Below, piece by piece: positions 54,176 to 64,000 of a DNA stretch of 64,000 bases. The number at the start of each line of letters is the position of its first letter. The stretch's first letter is position 1. The notes beneath the pieces were generated by a model. It did not search any database. It saw nothing but the letters and a program-made list of their open reading frames with translations, and was not told the DNA's origin. This stretch comes from Trichobilharzia regenti. Lineage: Eukaryota; Platyhelminthes; Trematoda; Strigeidida; Schistosomatidae. Where the stretch lies: contig OX235262.1 in NCBI GenBank assembly GCA_944472135.2, positions 43,265,804 to 43,329,803 on the forward strand, given 5' to 3'. Both the position numbers and the translations under genes were made by a program.

Positions 54176-57144
54176 TGTCTAGTCAAAGTATTCGTTGATA
54201 ATGGAATGATAGAGGAGTGTAGCAGGAATGTGATATGAGTAATTTGGATATTAGAAACTGAACACTTGGTCTTATCATTCACAGGTTAAGATTCAAGTGA
54301 TGATTATCCGCTCTCTTCAGTAACAGTGAACCGCGAGTCTATATTGTTGAACTGCTACATATCGTAGTAAATTGTTCTGTGTGTCTATGAGTGAGGTATC
54401 ATGGTGGAGTTCAACAAACACATGTGGGTTGAGATTGTGGTCGTTTTTGTCTCAGCGCTTCATGGGCTATCAAATTATCAGACATCACTCCCATGACTGC
54501 TGATGGGAATTTGAGATAGATTCATTGAATAAATGAATCAAGGGAAACCTTAATTACTTGAGCATTCTGAAGCATTTCTTACACCCACACCAACCGTCAT
54601 TACAACTGTCTCCTAATTTGATGCCTGTTAGTAAATGAACAAAACAGTCCTCAATGGTGATGACAAATAAGAAATCTCGACAATAATCCATGAATTTGTT
54701 CACAGGTCACATCGAACTGTAGGAATCTTAGAGAAGCTATGACCAGTGGTTGATAATATTCATGGAAAGCGTTGAGATTCAGTCAATGATCGTCAATACT
54801 GAAATCTCAACAGAAAATTGTAGGAGCTGATCAACGTTGATCACAAATGAATTCCTTGCATTTGATTACACCCTCTCTCGTTGAAAATGAGTGCATAGGA
54901 ATGCAAGGAAATTAAAAAAAATAATTATGGATCCGAGGGGTATTTTTCTATGTTGCGGGTTGACAGCCTCACGTTAAACTTCCTATCCTTTCCAGCTGCA
55001 TTGCTGACTAGTGAATTACGTGAGATTCAGGAGTGCGTCGACCGGGAATAGAACATGCACCTAGTAAGAATCCAACCACTGAACAGGAGACAAACATCTC
55101 CCGTTCATTTTGGTGAGTAACTCAGTGAATTAGAAGAGATGTGAAACGCCTTCACTGGGTTTTTCTAGATCCTCAGTTGATTGTCGTCTTCAGAGAGGAA
55201 GACAGAGAGTCAAACTCATCAGAAGCGAATTTAAACTATGGGAATATCACCTGAAGTTTCTTCCGATATTAATAACTTAATACAGGAAGAAATTCCTTCG
55301 TTTTGTTTATTGACCCTTCAACATTTAGGAAAAAATTTATATCTGTATATCTATAGTCATTCGAGGTTTATTATCGTCATCTTCCTCTATTATATTCAGT
55401 TCTAGGAATTTATTCCCTTCAGTCTTCTACACGTAGGGATGTGAAGCAGTAGTGTATCATTAAGTCTCTACCTCTGCAGATTGATAATCCTTATATTTTA
55501 CCTATTTTTCGTTACTGCTTCCCGTAAATCTTTCCTGAGCTACATAAGGAAGCCTTTTTTAAATTGAGAAAGGCATTCTCCTCCTGTATCGTTTAAGGCA
55601 GTAATAATAATTATATATATATATTGGTATCATCCCAATGTGGGTTTTCCAGCTTGTAATGTGAGACTAGAAGCAATTATAGAAGACTATATGCCTGGAC
55701 AGGGAAGTATAAAAAATCTACGATACCTTATTTGTCTCCTTACTATGTCAGTGTAAAGAGGAAATGAGACACAACATTGTATACGTTGAAAATTACACAT
55801 TTTACCAAAATTACTGTGATTTCATTGTTGGTTCTTTTTATTCTTACAGGAAGATAGGTCTTCAGTGGCGAAATTTCATTTGGCTGTGTTCTCTGCTGCC
55901 ATTTTGAGCTGTATTCCGTCTCCACAATTCCCTCAAACATACAAATGCTTGACTCCGATCGAGTTAACACTTAACTGCTTTGCTGGGGATGTTTCTCAAT
56001 GGTCTTTTTAAAATGTTTCTAATCCACCTCCATTCCTTTGGGTGTATTTAAAAAAAAAATGGGATTTCAGTTTCTTCACTCTCAGAGTTCCTTGTTGCTA
56101 TTCCTGTAATGCCATCTGATCTCATTCGAGATTTATTTGAAACACTCACAGGAAATGCATGTTTGATTTTTGCTGTTAACAGTTGCCTTGGTTGAATTTT
56201 TGTCCATTAGACAATTCCTACCATAATTAATTCACGTCCGCTATCATATTCATCAAATAAGGAGACGGTGTTCACCTCAGTCTACCAAGAGGCAACACGG
56301 AAGTTTATAATTACAGTGCAAGTTACAAGCAAATACAGGCATCGCTAGGTCATGTCCATGATCAGTTGTTTTTCAAATACCTTTGTAATACCTTTACTAC
56401 TACATGACTCACACACACACACATCCCTCAAAAAGTGATGAGATTCCTCGTAAGCATCTGGAGGAATCAGTGCACGTATATGAAACAAATGTGTTATAGA
56501 AAAATGCTGGAAAAATGTGATATCACTTTAATTGTTTATCAAGTTGAATTCTTAATTAAAAGGCAGAATTTTGCTGGTTAGTACCATTTTATTTATCGAT
56601 TTCTTGGATATTTTCTCGTAAGCAATTAGTAATTTACAGGATTATAAGGATGATTTTTCTGGCGGAGTCTTTTTAAGTCGAAAATACAAAGGATTAGTTA
56701 TACATTGTAATTATATCCTTCTTATGCGGGACTATGCACAATTTTTGTAACTCACTGAATATTTTCGGAAATGTATTCTCTGCAAAGTTTCTTTTAGTAA
56801 AATTTCAGTCACAAATAAAATGTTGATATTAGCGCGATCACCAGCTAGTATCGTTGGCAAGTATTTATGCTCGCTCCCCACCGCGTGGACCCCACTCGTC
56901 ACAAGTTTTGATTAGAATTCTAGGCAATTTCGTCCTGTAACTAGGCACTAGCGTGCGTCACTTTGTAAGGATCTGATGAAATTCGTTTTTTTGAAGTGAA
57001 TTTAATGTCCATCTGTATATTATATTAAAATAGTCTGTACAACTCAACTCACTATTTACAGATTTTACACTGCCATGTAGGAAATAATCACGGTTACTTT
57101 TCTAAATCTAAAATATTCATATAACGATATATCACCTCTTTGGC
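54176..57144. other. 3-kb spacer, no gene seen
   Basis: AT-rich, with a (TA)n run near 55611-55625 and a (CA)n run near 56410-56422. A minus-strand 75-codon frame (55743-55970) has no recognised domain. No retroelement motif identified. Confidence 0.4.
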
Positions 57145-57345
57145 AGCATAAATTCATGGACTCGCCATTGGATTGGGTCCCATTGGCTTAATGGTCAATG
57201 AGGTAGCTGACCTTGTAACCAGAAGGTCCTGGGATCGAACACCAGTTGATGCGTACTGCTGAACAGCTCTCCAGTACGCTCTGTAGGTTTTCCGATGGTT
57301 CTCTGACTGATGTCAGCTCATGATGAAATCCTCCATCCTTAATAA
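57145..57345 (+). repeat. SB repeat copy with shortened core
   Basis: The head (GATTGGGTCCCATTGGCTTA, GAAGGTCCTGGGATCGAACA) is followed by GCGTACTGCTGAACAGCTCT; the GTCCCAAACTAGGACGAAA core is deleted. The tail continues with GTTTTCCGATGGTTCTCTGA and GATGTCAGCTCATGATGAAA. Confidence 0.7.
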
Positions 57346-57559
57346 TCACTCATGGGAAATCTAGTCATAAACATCGAAACCAAGTTCACTTTAAACAGTT
57401 TTTCTGTATTTCCCTATGAATGAAAAACAAGACGATGTTTCTCCATATAGTGGTAATAGCTTTATTATTGGCTGTGTTGCGGTGATGATACATTCGTTGT
57501 ACTAAAATGAGACACACACACAGTTCATTCTTGACAAAAGTGAACAATCTGTCTCACAG

Positions 57560-58250
57560 CAATCAGTTTACTTCTGAAGCATAATCGGAGGTCAGTGAGC
57601 TTCCTCTTCTAGACTACCTGGTTAAGAGGAAAGCAAACACATATTTAAATATATCTATATTCAGGAAGACTTCGAATCATAAACCCCTAATGAATGGAGA
57701 GGTATTTGTTGTCTCACTTCTTTTTAGACGAGCATACTCTTTCATAACAGATGAGAAGGAGAAAGAAGAAGAAATATCAGACACTACTGAAATTCTCAAG
57801 AAAAACTGCCATCAGTTGTCATTCCATATAGATTAGAAAGGTCGGACGATATCAGAAGAGTACTCAATAAACAGATAACATCAGTTTTCCTCAAAACATC
57901 AGACATACATACTAAAATGCAACCCTGTCCATATGAAAGACCAATTTCCACAGGATTTACAGTCTAACTGTGTCTATTAAGTAAAATGTTTGGAATGTGA
58001 TGAAATATACATAGGAAAAACCTTTGAATAAATCAAGATTAGAAGAAATGAACTCCGTTGAGCCTCCTCTATTTAACCACGGAAAAATCCAGTTAAACTA
58101 GAAAACCTTGAGAAATCATCAGCCATAGGTCATCTACACACCATAGAATCAGGCCAATACAATTTCAGATATACCAAAAAACCTCTGATATCATCCAAAT
58201 CCCTTCATATCAAACAAAATCCAAATTTTCTGAATGGTAATCATGGATAA
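57560..58250 (+). pseudogene. Penelope-like element 5, RT end and nuclease
   Basis: LPLLDYLVKRKANTYLNISI then FRKTSNHKP (57603-57685), a Lys/Glu-rich linker, VVIPYRLERSDDIRRVLNKQ (57818-57875), then LVKCLECDEIYIGKT near 57985-58025, the GIY-YIG start, and a decayed end near 58230. Same subfamily as Penelope-like element 1. Stops are numerous. Confidence 0.65.
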
Positions 58251-58587
58251 AGATAGATGTGATCAGCAATTTCATTTTATTACTTCATACACTTATCAGA
58301 TCCAATCGTCTACACGTGATTAATTTATCTTTACCAATTCACTAACAAGACAAAAGACTAAAATTACCTCATGCTGAAGAAGGATGATTAAGTTTGTTAT
58401 ATACAAGCTAAAATTTCGTAACTCCCGGTTTAACAATACTTTAATAAAGCTGTTTAGGCATTATATGTCGTTTTGTTTTTCATTCATTGGGAGAGACAAA
58501 AACTTTTATAATAAATAAACTTAGTCATCTAGAAAAAACAAAAAATGAGCAAAGATTATCCCTTCCGATAATTTCCTCTTCTGGCTG
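58251..58587. other. Spacer, no gene seen
   Basis: Probably 3' UTR of the Penelope fragment; CTGAAGAAGGATGATTAAG near 58375. Nothing else. Confidence 0.3.
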
Positions 58588-59035
58588 TACAATGTCAGCT
58601 CATGGTGAAATCTTCCATACAGTCAAACAAAATCCCTACAAAACCATTACTTGAAAATTAATCTGATGAACATTAGCGACTGGTCCTATTCAGGCAGTTA
58701 ACCTGGGGTTCTAGTGGGAAGCCGTGACCAGTAGGGTACAGCTGGTTGAAGATGGGGCAGTAACTCATCGAAGAAGACATTGCGAAGTGGTCTCGCTGTG
58801 TCGTGAACTGGCAGAAGTTAGAATTCAAGGACCATTGGATCGGGTCCCAGTGGCTCAATGGTCTACGAGATCGCCTTGTAATCAGAAGGTCCTGGGTTCG
58901 AACCGCGCTGGTGGGTGCGTACTGTAGTAGAGTCCCAAACTAGGACGGAGGAAACAGCTGTCCAGTACTCCCCGTTGGTTTCCCAGTAGTTCTCTAACTG
59001 ATGTCAGCTCATGGTGAAATCTTCCATACAACTAT
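58588..59035 (+). repeat. SB repeat, best-preserved copy with a preceding tail
   Basis: A partial tail (GTCAGCTCATGGTGAAATC, 58591-58609) is followed by a head (GCGACTGGTCCTATTCAGGC, GAACTGGCAGAAGTTAGAAT), A-box GGGTCCCAGTGGCTCAATGG (58843-58862), B-box CCTGGGTTCGAACCG (58891-58905), core GAGTCCCAAACTAGGACG (58929-58946) with CAGCTGTCCAGTACTCC, and a second tail GTCAGCTCATGGTGAAATC (59002-59020). The distance between equal points is 411 bases, which sets the SB unit length. Confidence 0.78.
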
Positions 59036-59269
59036 ACATATGCTTATATACATGGAATGTTCTAGAATAGTCGTCAACAGCAATGTTGTTCTTTTTTAAT
59101 TACTATCGATTTGCTAAGTAAGATCAGTGGAGTTACAGTTCACTAAAGATGTATGAATTATAGTAAGCATAAAAATGTAATAGCAAATAGAATGTCAAAT
59201 AAAATTAAGGAAATTTCTACAACTAATTTAGGAACAGTAAAACCTTGATGGCCAAGGTAAGGACAATGT

Positions 59270-59665
59270 CTGAACCAACTTCTTCTTTTGGATACATATG
59301 TTAGATTTCTTCACGTGGATCGCAACAGCAAACCTCAGCAATATCTAGCAGACGAACTCTTAAGGTGAAGTTAAGATTGGTTGGTATGCAGTAGATGACT
59401 TTGAAAGCTGCCTCATTAACATCAATCTTGTGTTCTGTATCCACAAGATGAAATAGAATGGAGCTATGAATGGATTTTTTTCACCCTTCACTTAACGCAG
59501 GGTGATTTCCGGATATCCGACTATAAACACGATTAATTTTATGGCCTATATAACTAGCTTCAAAGGAGCAGTTAAATTAGTGGATACACATAGAAGTGAC
59601 GAAATCAGGCAGTTCATCTTTTACTCCCGAAAGCAAAATAGGGGTGGTTTTGAAGGCACAAAATT
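59270..59665 (-). pseudogene. Penelope-like element 6, nuclease fragment
   Basis: Minus strand: FVTSMCIH, FNCSFEASYIGHKINRVYS, RISGNHPALSEG, KSIHSSILFHLVDTEHKIDV, NEAAFKVIYCIPTNL and RVRLLDIAE. This is the GIY-YIG domain and following conserved region of a Penelope protein, with scattered lesions. Confidence 0.65.
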
Positions 59666-60685
59666 AAATTCTGTGAGTGTTACAACTTGAATTTAATTTT
59701 TATTTACAGGTGTAATCACTAAGTTCGTGAAATCACCCCGCATTTTTGATTTAATTTTAGACCATGTTTTTGTTGTTGTCGTTGGCTATCCTGTATCTTA
59801 AGTTATAGATCAACTATGGATACTGACATATCTTTTAAACGTCTTGTCAAACTGGAAGATAAGGGTTATAGAACTCGACAACAGCTCACGACATCAATAT
59901 AATTAAGTGATTAAACCTTGACAACTAAATTGATGTTATAAGAATCAGTGATTAGCGAGATATTGAGCTGATCTTTTCCGTGTGTTCAAATCAAACACTG
60001 ACCAGAACATTTTTATAGCACAGTAATAACAACAAGAATTTAGACAAAAGGTCAAAATCAAATTACTTGAACATTAAACAGGATCTGTTGCAGATATGAA
60101 AGTTGATTGATATAGACTTTCAGTGGAAACATTTTGAATCGTCTGATGGTTAGTTAAATGCTTGGTATCTGTTGACATGTCTACTTTTAGTACAGACGCT
60201 TCGACAGCGTCTTGAGATAGGCCTTGTGTTATTCAACTAACTATTGATAGACGTAAACTCCATCGTTTTTCAGGACCTGTAAGCAGGATATACTAGTATC
60301 TCAGTGAGTCATTCTCTTCCATATCTACCTGATGAGTACTGGAAGGGACAAAACTCACCTCTATTTTCTTAGAAATCTTAGCTACGTTGAAAAAAGTAAT
60401 TATTTAAATCGTAAAGGTCCACAGTATATTGGAATGACAGGTGACATTGTGTGTTCAAACTGCTTATCAATTTATTTCAAAGCTATGAGCGTTTCGCAAA
60501 ACATAATTATGTCTTTTTTGGTCAGTGTGAATGCGCAAGTGTCCTTACACATCACATCCTTTAAAAAATGTATTCGAATTGAGGTTATGGTGACATGAAA
60601 GATGTAGTAAGAGCATCTATAATTCCGAAAATCTAAGAGCATGAAATACTTTTATAAGTTGGTTTGTAGGGATTCAATTTGTTTC
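59666..60685. other. Spacer, no supported gene
   Basis: AT-rich. An 88-codon frame at 60332-60598 (MSTGRDKTHLYFLRNLSYVE) has an ATG but no recognised family, signal or flanking splice sites. Confidence 0.35.
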
Positions 60686-60960
60686 AATTGTAATCATGGA
60701 CTGGTGTCAGTTAGAGAACAACTCAATGAAAACCGTCAAGTACTGGACAGCTGTTTCGTGATAGACTAGGAATCTTTGTTATACTCTACACCCACCGGGA
60801 TTCGAACTCAGGAACTTCCAGTTACAATGCGAGCTTGTATACCATTCATCCACTGGGACCCTATCCGATCACCAACGAATGCCAACTTCTACTAATCAGT
60901 GATCCTAACACGAGCATCAGCCAATGTCATCAGTGAGTGCTATTTTCTCACGTGTGAAAG
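60686..60960 (-). repeat. SB repeat copy, minus strand
   Basis: Minus strand: GGATAGGGTCCCAGTGGATG (A-box region), GAAGTTCCTGAGTTCGAATC (B-box), a decayed core CCTAGTCTATCACGAAACAG, CTGTCCAGTACTTGACGG and tail CTGACACCAGTCCATGATT. Confidence 0.7.
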
Positions 60961-61137
60961 ACACCCATATCATGCATAACAGTCAGTTATGAGGAGGATA
61001 CATTTTTACGCACAAAATAAACAGATTAGTGACTGTAGTCAAATAAATACTACTTATTTAAGGTATATCTTCATAGTCGCTTTCTTCTATGTTTTATACC
61101 TAGTCATATTTGTGTTGTCATTGGTCCTGCATTTTGG

Positions 61138-61250
61138 TTACAGGATTTCATCATGAGCAGACATAGGGTAGATAACCATTGGAAAGCCTGCAGGGAGTAC
61201 TGGGCAGCTGTTTCCTCAGTCCTAGTGCTTGGAACTCTTCGTCATCATAT
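61138..61250 (-). repeat. SB repeat tail fragment, minus strand
   Basis: Minus strand: GATGACGAAGAGTTCCAAGC, GAGGAAACAGCTGCCCAGTA, then GTCTGCTCATGATGAAATCC. The head is missing. Confidence 0.6.
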
Positions 61251-61544
61251 CTAACAGAGATTCTTGTATGTAATTCTACAGATATGGCCGATATCTCAGT
61301 GCTGTTGTATAGTAATTTAGATATAAGTTATTCAGCTGGGACCTTTATTAGTTGATAAAAATACTTCTTTTCAGTACACATGATATGGTTTACAAAACTA
61401 TCTGTGAGAGATGCCCATGTATCTGTAATTACAAATTATATTGTCCCCATCTAATGCCGCAGAGCTATCCTGTGAAACAATGCCTATTGAAATGTAATAA
61501 GAATGTGAATACATATCAGGGGCAACCATATCGTTTAGTCGGGT
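61251..61544. other. Spacer, no gene seen
   Basis: A cysteine-containing 64-codon frame (61352-61546) has no ATG start and no recognised family. Confidence 0.3.
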
Positions 61545-61690
61545 AATTCATGAATAATCGCCATCTAGACTTTAATGAACGCAAAACAGGTAGATCAGAG
61601 AAGAGTCTCTTTTTGGCGAATTCATTCACTCAGATGTACAATCTTAATTATGTATTACTGCTTGCGTATGTGTGTGGACATTAGCTTTGT
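61545..61690 (+). repeat. Repeat family F, copy 1
   Basis: AATTCATGAATAATCGCCAT, TTTAATGAACGCAAAACAGG, TAGATCAGAGAAGAGTCTCT, GGCGAATTCATTCACTCAGA, then GTATGTGTGTGGACATTAG. Its head matches the foldback at 33793; its later part matches 62060-62185. Confidence 0.6.
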
Positions 61691-62059
61691 AAGACAAAAA
61701 TGAAAATTAGTTAGGGTTATTGTTGTCAAGACACTTCAAAAATGTGATGAGTAACCAATGTGTAACTAGGGGTGGAGGGTGAAGATTATCATGAACTTAA
61801 CATTGATGAGTTGTCAAAAAACACAGCTGTTCATGTTAATCAACATATTAAAAAAAGTTGAAAAGCGTGATACAGTTACGTAATTAGACGAACTGTTTAG
61901 TGAGTGAGTTGTGATTAGAATGCACATATCAACAAAGAAAAATACAGAAGAGATCAAAGAACTAAAAATGTTTTGAGAAGATAGAAGAAAAAAAACTAGC
62001 ACACAAAGCAACACGTCTGTTACCATGATAGTAGATATGGTTGAGTGATTTTCGTTTGC
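61691..62059. other. Spacer, no gene seen
   Basis: AT-rich, nothing recognised. A hydrophobic minus-strand frame (61814-62026) reflects T-richness. Confidence 0.3.
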
Positions 62060-62185
62060 ATGAAAAAGAGTAGACGTTCAGGGCAGAGACCCTTTTCGGT
62101 GAATTCATTCACATATCTGTACAATCGCATTCGTATATAATTATTTGTGTGTATGTACATGAGGTTTGTCAAGTCTGGATAATTT
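62060..62185 (+). repeat. Repeat family F, copy 2
   Basis: ACGTTCAGGGCAGAGACCCT, TTTCGGTGAATTCATTCACA, TATCTGTACAATCGCATTCG, TATATAATTATTTGTGTGTA, GAGGTTTGTCAAGTCTGGAT. Nearly the same string in reverse interrupts the Penelope RT at 63495-63622. Confidence 0.65.
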
Positions 62186-62597
62186 ATCAGGTAATACAAG
62201 AATGAACTAATATAGAAACAAGGTTAGTTAGACAACAACTAAGGCAAGATTGAGTTAGTAAGCTAGGTGATGTAATATAATCGACTAAAATGTTTCAACT
62301 TAGGTCAGGGTAGAAACAGAGGTAATTACAGGTAGAGACTAAGTAGAAGTAGGGTAGATAATAATGCCATTTGAATTAGAACTGAAATTGAGCAAATAAA
62401 TTGGATGACGTAACATAAATGACTAGAAACTGAGCACTGGTCAAGTTAGTAACAGTGGTAGTGAGGTGCTGAAATTAAATCGGGTAGGGGTAGAAAAAAA
62501 AGTTGAAAATGCAAAATATTACAATTGAGAAGACAAATTGATACTAATGAAGAGACAGAAAATAAGGTAGAATTTTCTTGTCGGGTAATAAGATAGA
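62186..62597 (-). other. Probable 3' UTR of Penelope-like element 7
   Basis: Purine-rich plus strand with loosely recurring phrases (AGGTTAGTTAG, AGGTAGAGACTAAGTAG, GATGACGTAACATAAATGAC). Non-coding and directly downstream of the Penelope stop on the minus strand. Confidence 0.4.
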
Positions 62598-64000
62598 TTA
62601 TGTCCATTGCAAGTGTAGTGATTGAACGAACCTCTTCTGTATGCAGAGTTGGGGACTTAGCAAGGGAATTGCTATTGATTCTGCAGTTTGAAGATGCCTG
62701 ATTCGTACACTTTTAGGAAGACTTCTTCGTATTCTGTAGACGACTTTGAAGTTTGTTTGGAGTGTAGCTTGGTATCTGGAATCTATCAGATGTTCCTTTG
62801 TAAAACTATGCTGGTAAGTGTTTGGTGATACGTTTGGAAAGCGAACGCTGGGTACGGCTGACATACCTGGCTCCACGCGAGCAGGTGAATTGATAGATAC
62901 ACATTGATGAGGCCAGCAGTGGTAGCTTATCCTTCACGTTCACATGGATCATAGGTTTTGTGGAGAAAGTTAGTCGTAGTCCAGCCTCAAAGAAGGTCTT
63001 CTTGAGTGAGCACGACAGTCGACTTTTTAGTGTTTCCGCAGATGTATCTCCATTGAATTGAAGGTTCATATAGAGTAGTTTTTTCGGAACGCTGAGCATG
63101 GGCGGCTTTTGTTGTCTAGAATTCATAGATTTTGCAATAAATCTTTCTGGATAACAATTCTCCACGAGGATTTTCTTGAGAGTGTCCAGTTCATGTTCAA
63201 TGGTGTCTGGAGTACAAATTCTGCGAATTCTGTAGCTGAGTGGACAGATGAGGTTTCGTTTGGCGAAAGTTAATAAGCTGTTCGTTCCACGTCGGCTTTC
63301 TGTAGACAGATATTTTCAGTGTTCCATACTGTTCTCGTCTTGTTAGTTGGAAGTCAAGAAAGCATTTTTTGGAATTGGACAATTTCTCCAGTGTGAACTG
63401 AATCGCTGGGTGACAGTTGTTAAACGACCTCAGAATGTCATCTAGATTTTCTTAACTGTTGACGATAATGAAAGTGCCGTCGACGTATGTCTTATAAATC
63501 TGATTATCTGATCAACTATCTAAACTTGACAAACCTCATATACACACACAAATAATTATATATAAATGCGATTGTATAGTTATGTGAATGAATTTTCCGA
63601 AATGAGTAACTTCGCTGAACGTCTTCTGTCTTATATATTTCGCAGGTATCGATCATTTTATTCAGGCATGTGTTTTCGAGTTTTGCTATGAAGAAATCTG
63701 AAAGCAGTGCGCCTAGTGGGGAGCCCATAGCTATAACATCCTTTTGGTAATATACTTCGTTGTGAAAAGAGAATTGAACATTCAGGGTACATCTCAGCTG
63801 GAGTTCTTTAAAACATTCGGTGGGTATACCGACGTTTATTCCTCTGGAATGAATAAGTTCGCATACATAGCATATTGTTTCGCTCAGTGGAACATTTATG
63901 AATAGTGATGTGACATCTAATAAGATCATGGTCTTGTTGGATACGTTTTCGTTTGTATACATAACTTTGATATTTCCAATTGAATGGAATGGTTAAGGAT
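62598..64000 (-). pseudogene. Penelope-like element 7, RT plus GIY-YIG, runs off the window
   Basis: The least decayed Penelope copy. From the window edge leftward: ILLDVTSLFINVPLSETICY (catalytic Asp of motif A, 63926-63870), VIAMGSPLGALLSDFFIAKL (63740-63680), then an insertion, then YKTYVDGTFIIVNS (63497-63455; YVDD has become YVDG), FTLEKLSNSKKCFLDFQL, SVYRKPTWNEQLINF, the linker KKLLYMNLQFNGDTSAETL (63090-63035), KDKLPLLASSMCIYQFTCSR, GARYVSRTQRSLSKRITKHL (nuclease), and ESIAIPLLSPQLCIQKRFVQ with LQWT at the stop. Several frameshifts and the YVDG change make it inactive. The N-terminal part lies beyond the window. Confidence 0.82.
63495..63622 (-). mobile_element. Repeat F copy inserted in Penelope-like element 7 with target duplication
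   Basis: The reverse complement matches 62073-62185 nearly base for base (TTCATTCACATAACTATACA, TATATATAATTATTTGTGTG, GAGGTTTGTCAAGTTTAGAT). It splits the RT just before its YVDD motif. Both flanks carry TGTCTTATA plus AAT/TAT-type bases (63489-63501 and 63627-63639), a probable target-site duplication of about 13 bases. Confidence 0.65.

Overview
The window looks like nuclear DNA of a trematode, most likely a blood fluke (Schistosoma or a close relative). It is AT-rich and contains an intronless eukaryotic cytosolic HSP70. The rest is dense with flatworm-type retroelements: a CsRn1-like Gypsy element with a C-H-C-C Gag box, RTE-type LINEs, many Penelope-like elements with GIY-YIG endonucleases, and tRNA-headed SINEs, one carrying a schistosome-type (Sm-alpha-like) hammerhead ribozyme. 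The species cannot be fixed from sequence alone.

Region 1 (1-17562) is a head-to-tail array with a 6584-bp period. Two full periods and a truncated third are visible, and the window starts inside the array. Each unit carries one HSP70 gene on the minus strand with TATA box, heat-shock elements, CCAAT boxes and poly(A) signal, plus a broken LINE on the plus strand. The copies look identical base for base. The third stops inside the LINE near 17543-17562. A diverged 430-bp remnant of the same unit reappears at 26336-26768.

Region 2 (17562-26335) is repeat-rich spacer followed by a minus-strand CsRn1-like Gypsy element (about 21095-26330). It has open gag and pol frames joined by a textbook -1 frameshift signal, an identical 3' half but diverged 5' half in its two LTRs, and an outer 5' LTR edge that appears cut off at the remnant.

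Region 3 (26769-64000) has no recognisable multi-domain host gene. It is a layered graveyard of seven Penelope-like fragments, RTE LINEs at 32-34 kb, 36 kb, 44.5-46.2 kb and 50.4-53.7 kb (the last nearly full length), a CR1/Jockey-like LINE end (48.6-49.5 kb), several SINE families, and foldback insertions nested in one another. One 59-codon frame at 35179-35358 encodes a plausible small secreted peptide behind a splice acceptor and is the best candidate host gene outside HSP70.

The only functional genes I call with confidence are the HSP70 copies. The retroelements show repeated mechanisms: 5' inversion of a LINE, inverted duplication of a Penelope end, SINE-in-SINE nesting, a hairpin retroposon with target duplication, and a SINE borrowing an RTE tail. 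A roughly 410-bp tRNA-headed repeat (called SB here) carries a core resembling the hammerhead ribozyme, and is the most interesting possibly undescribed unit.
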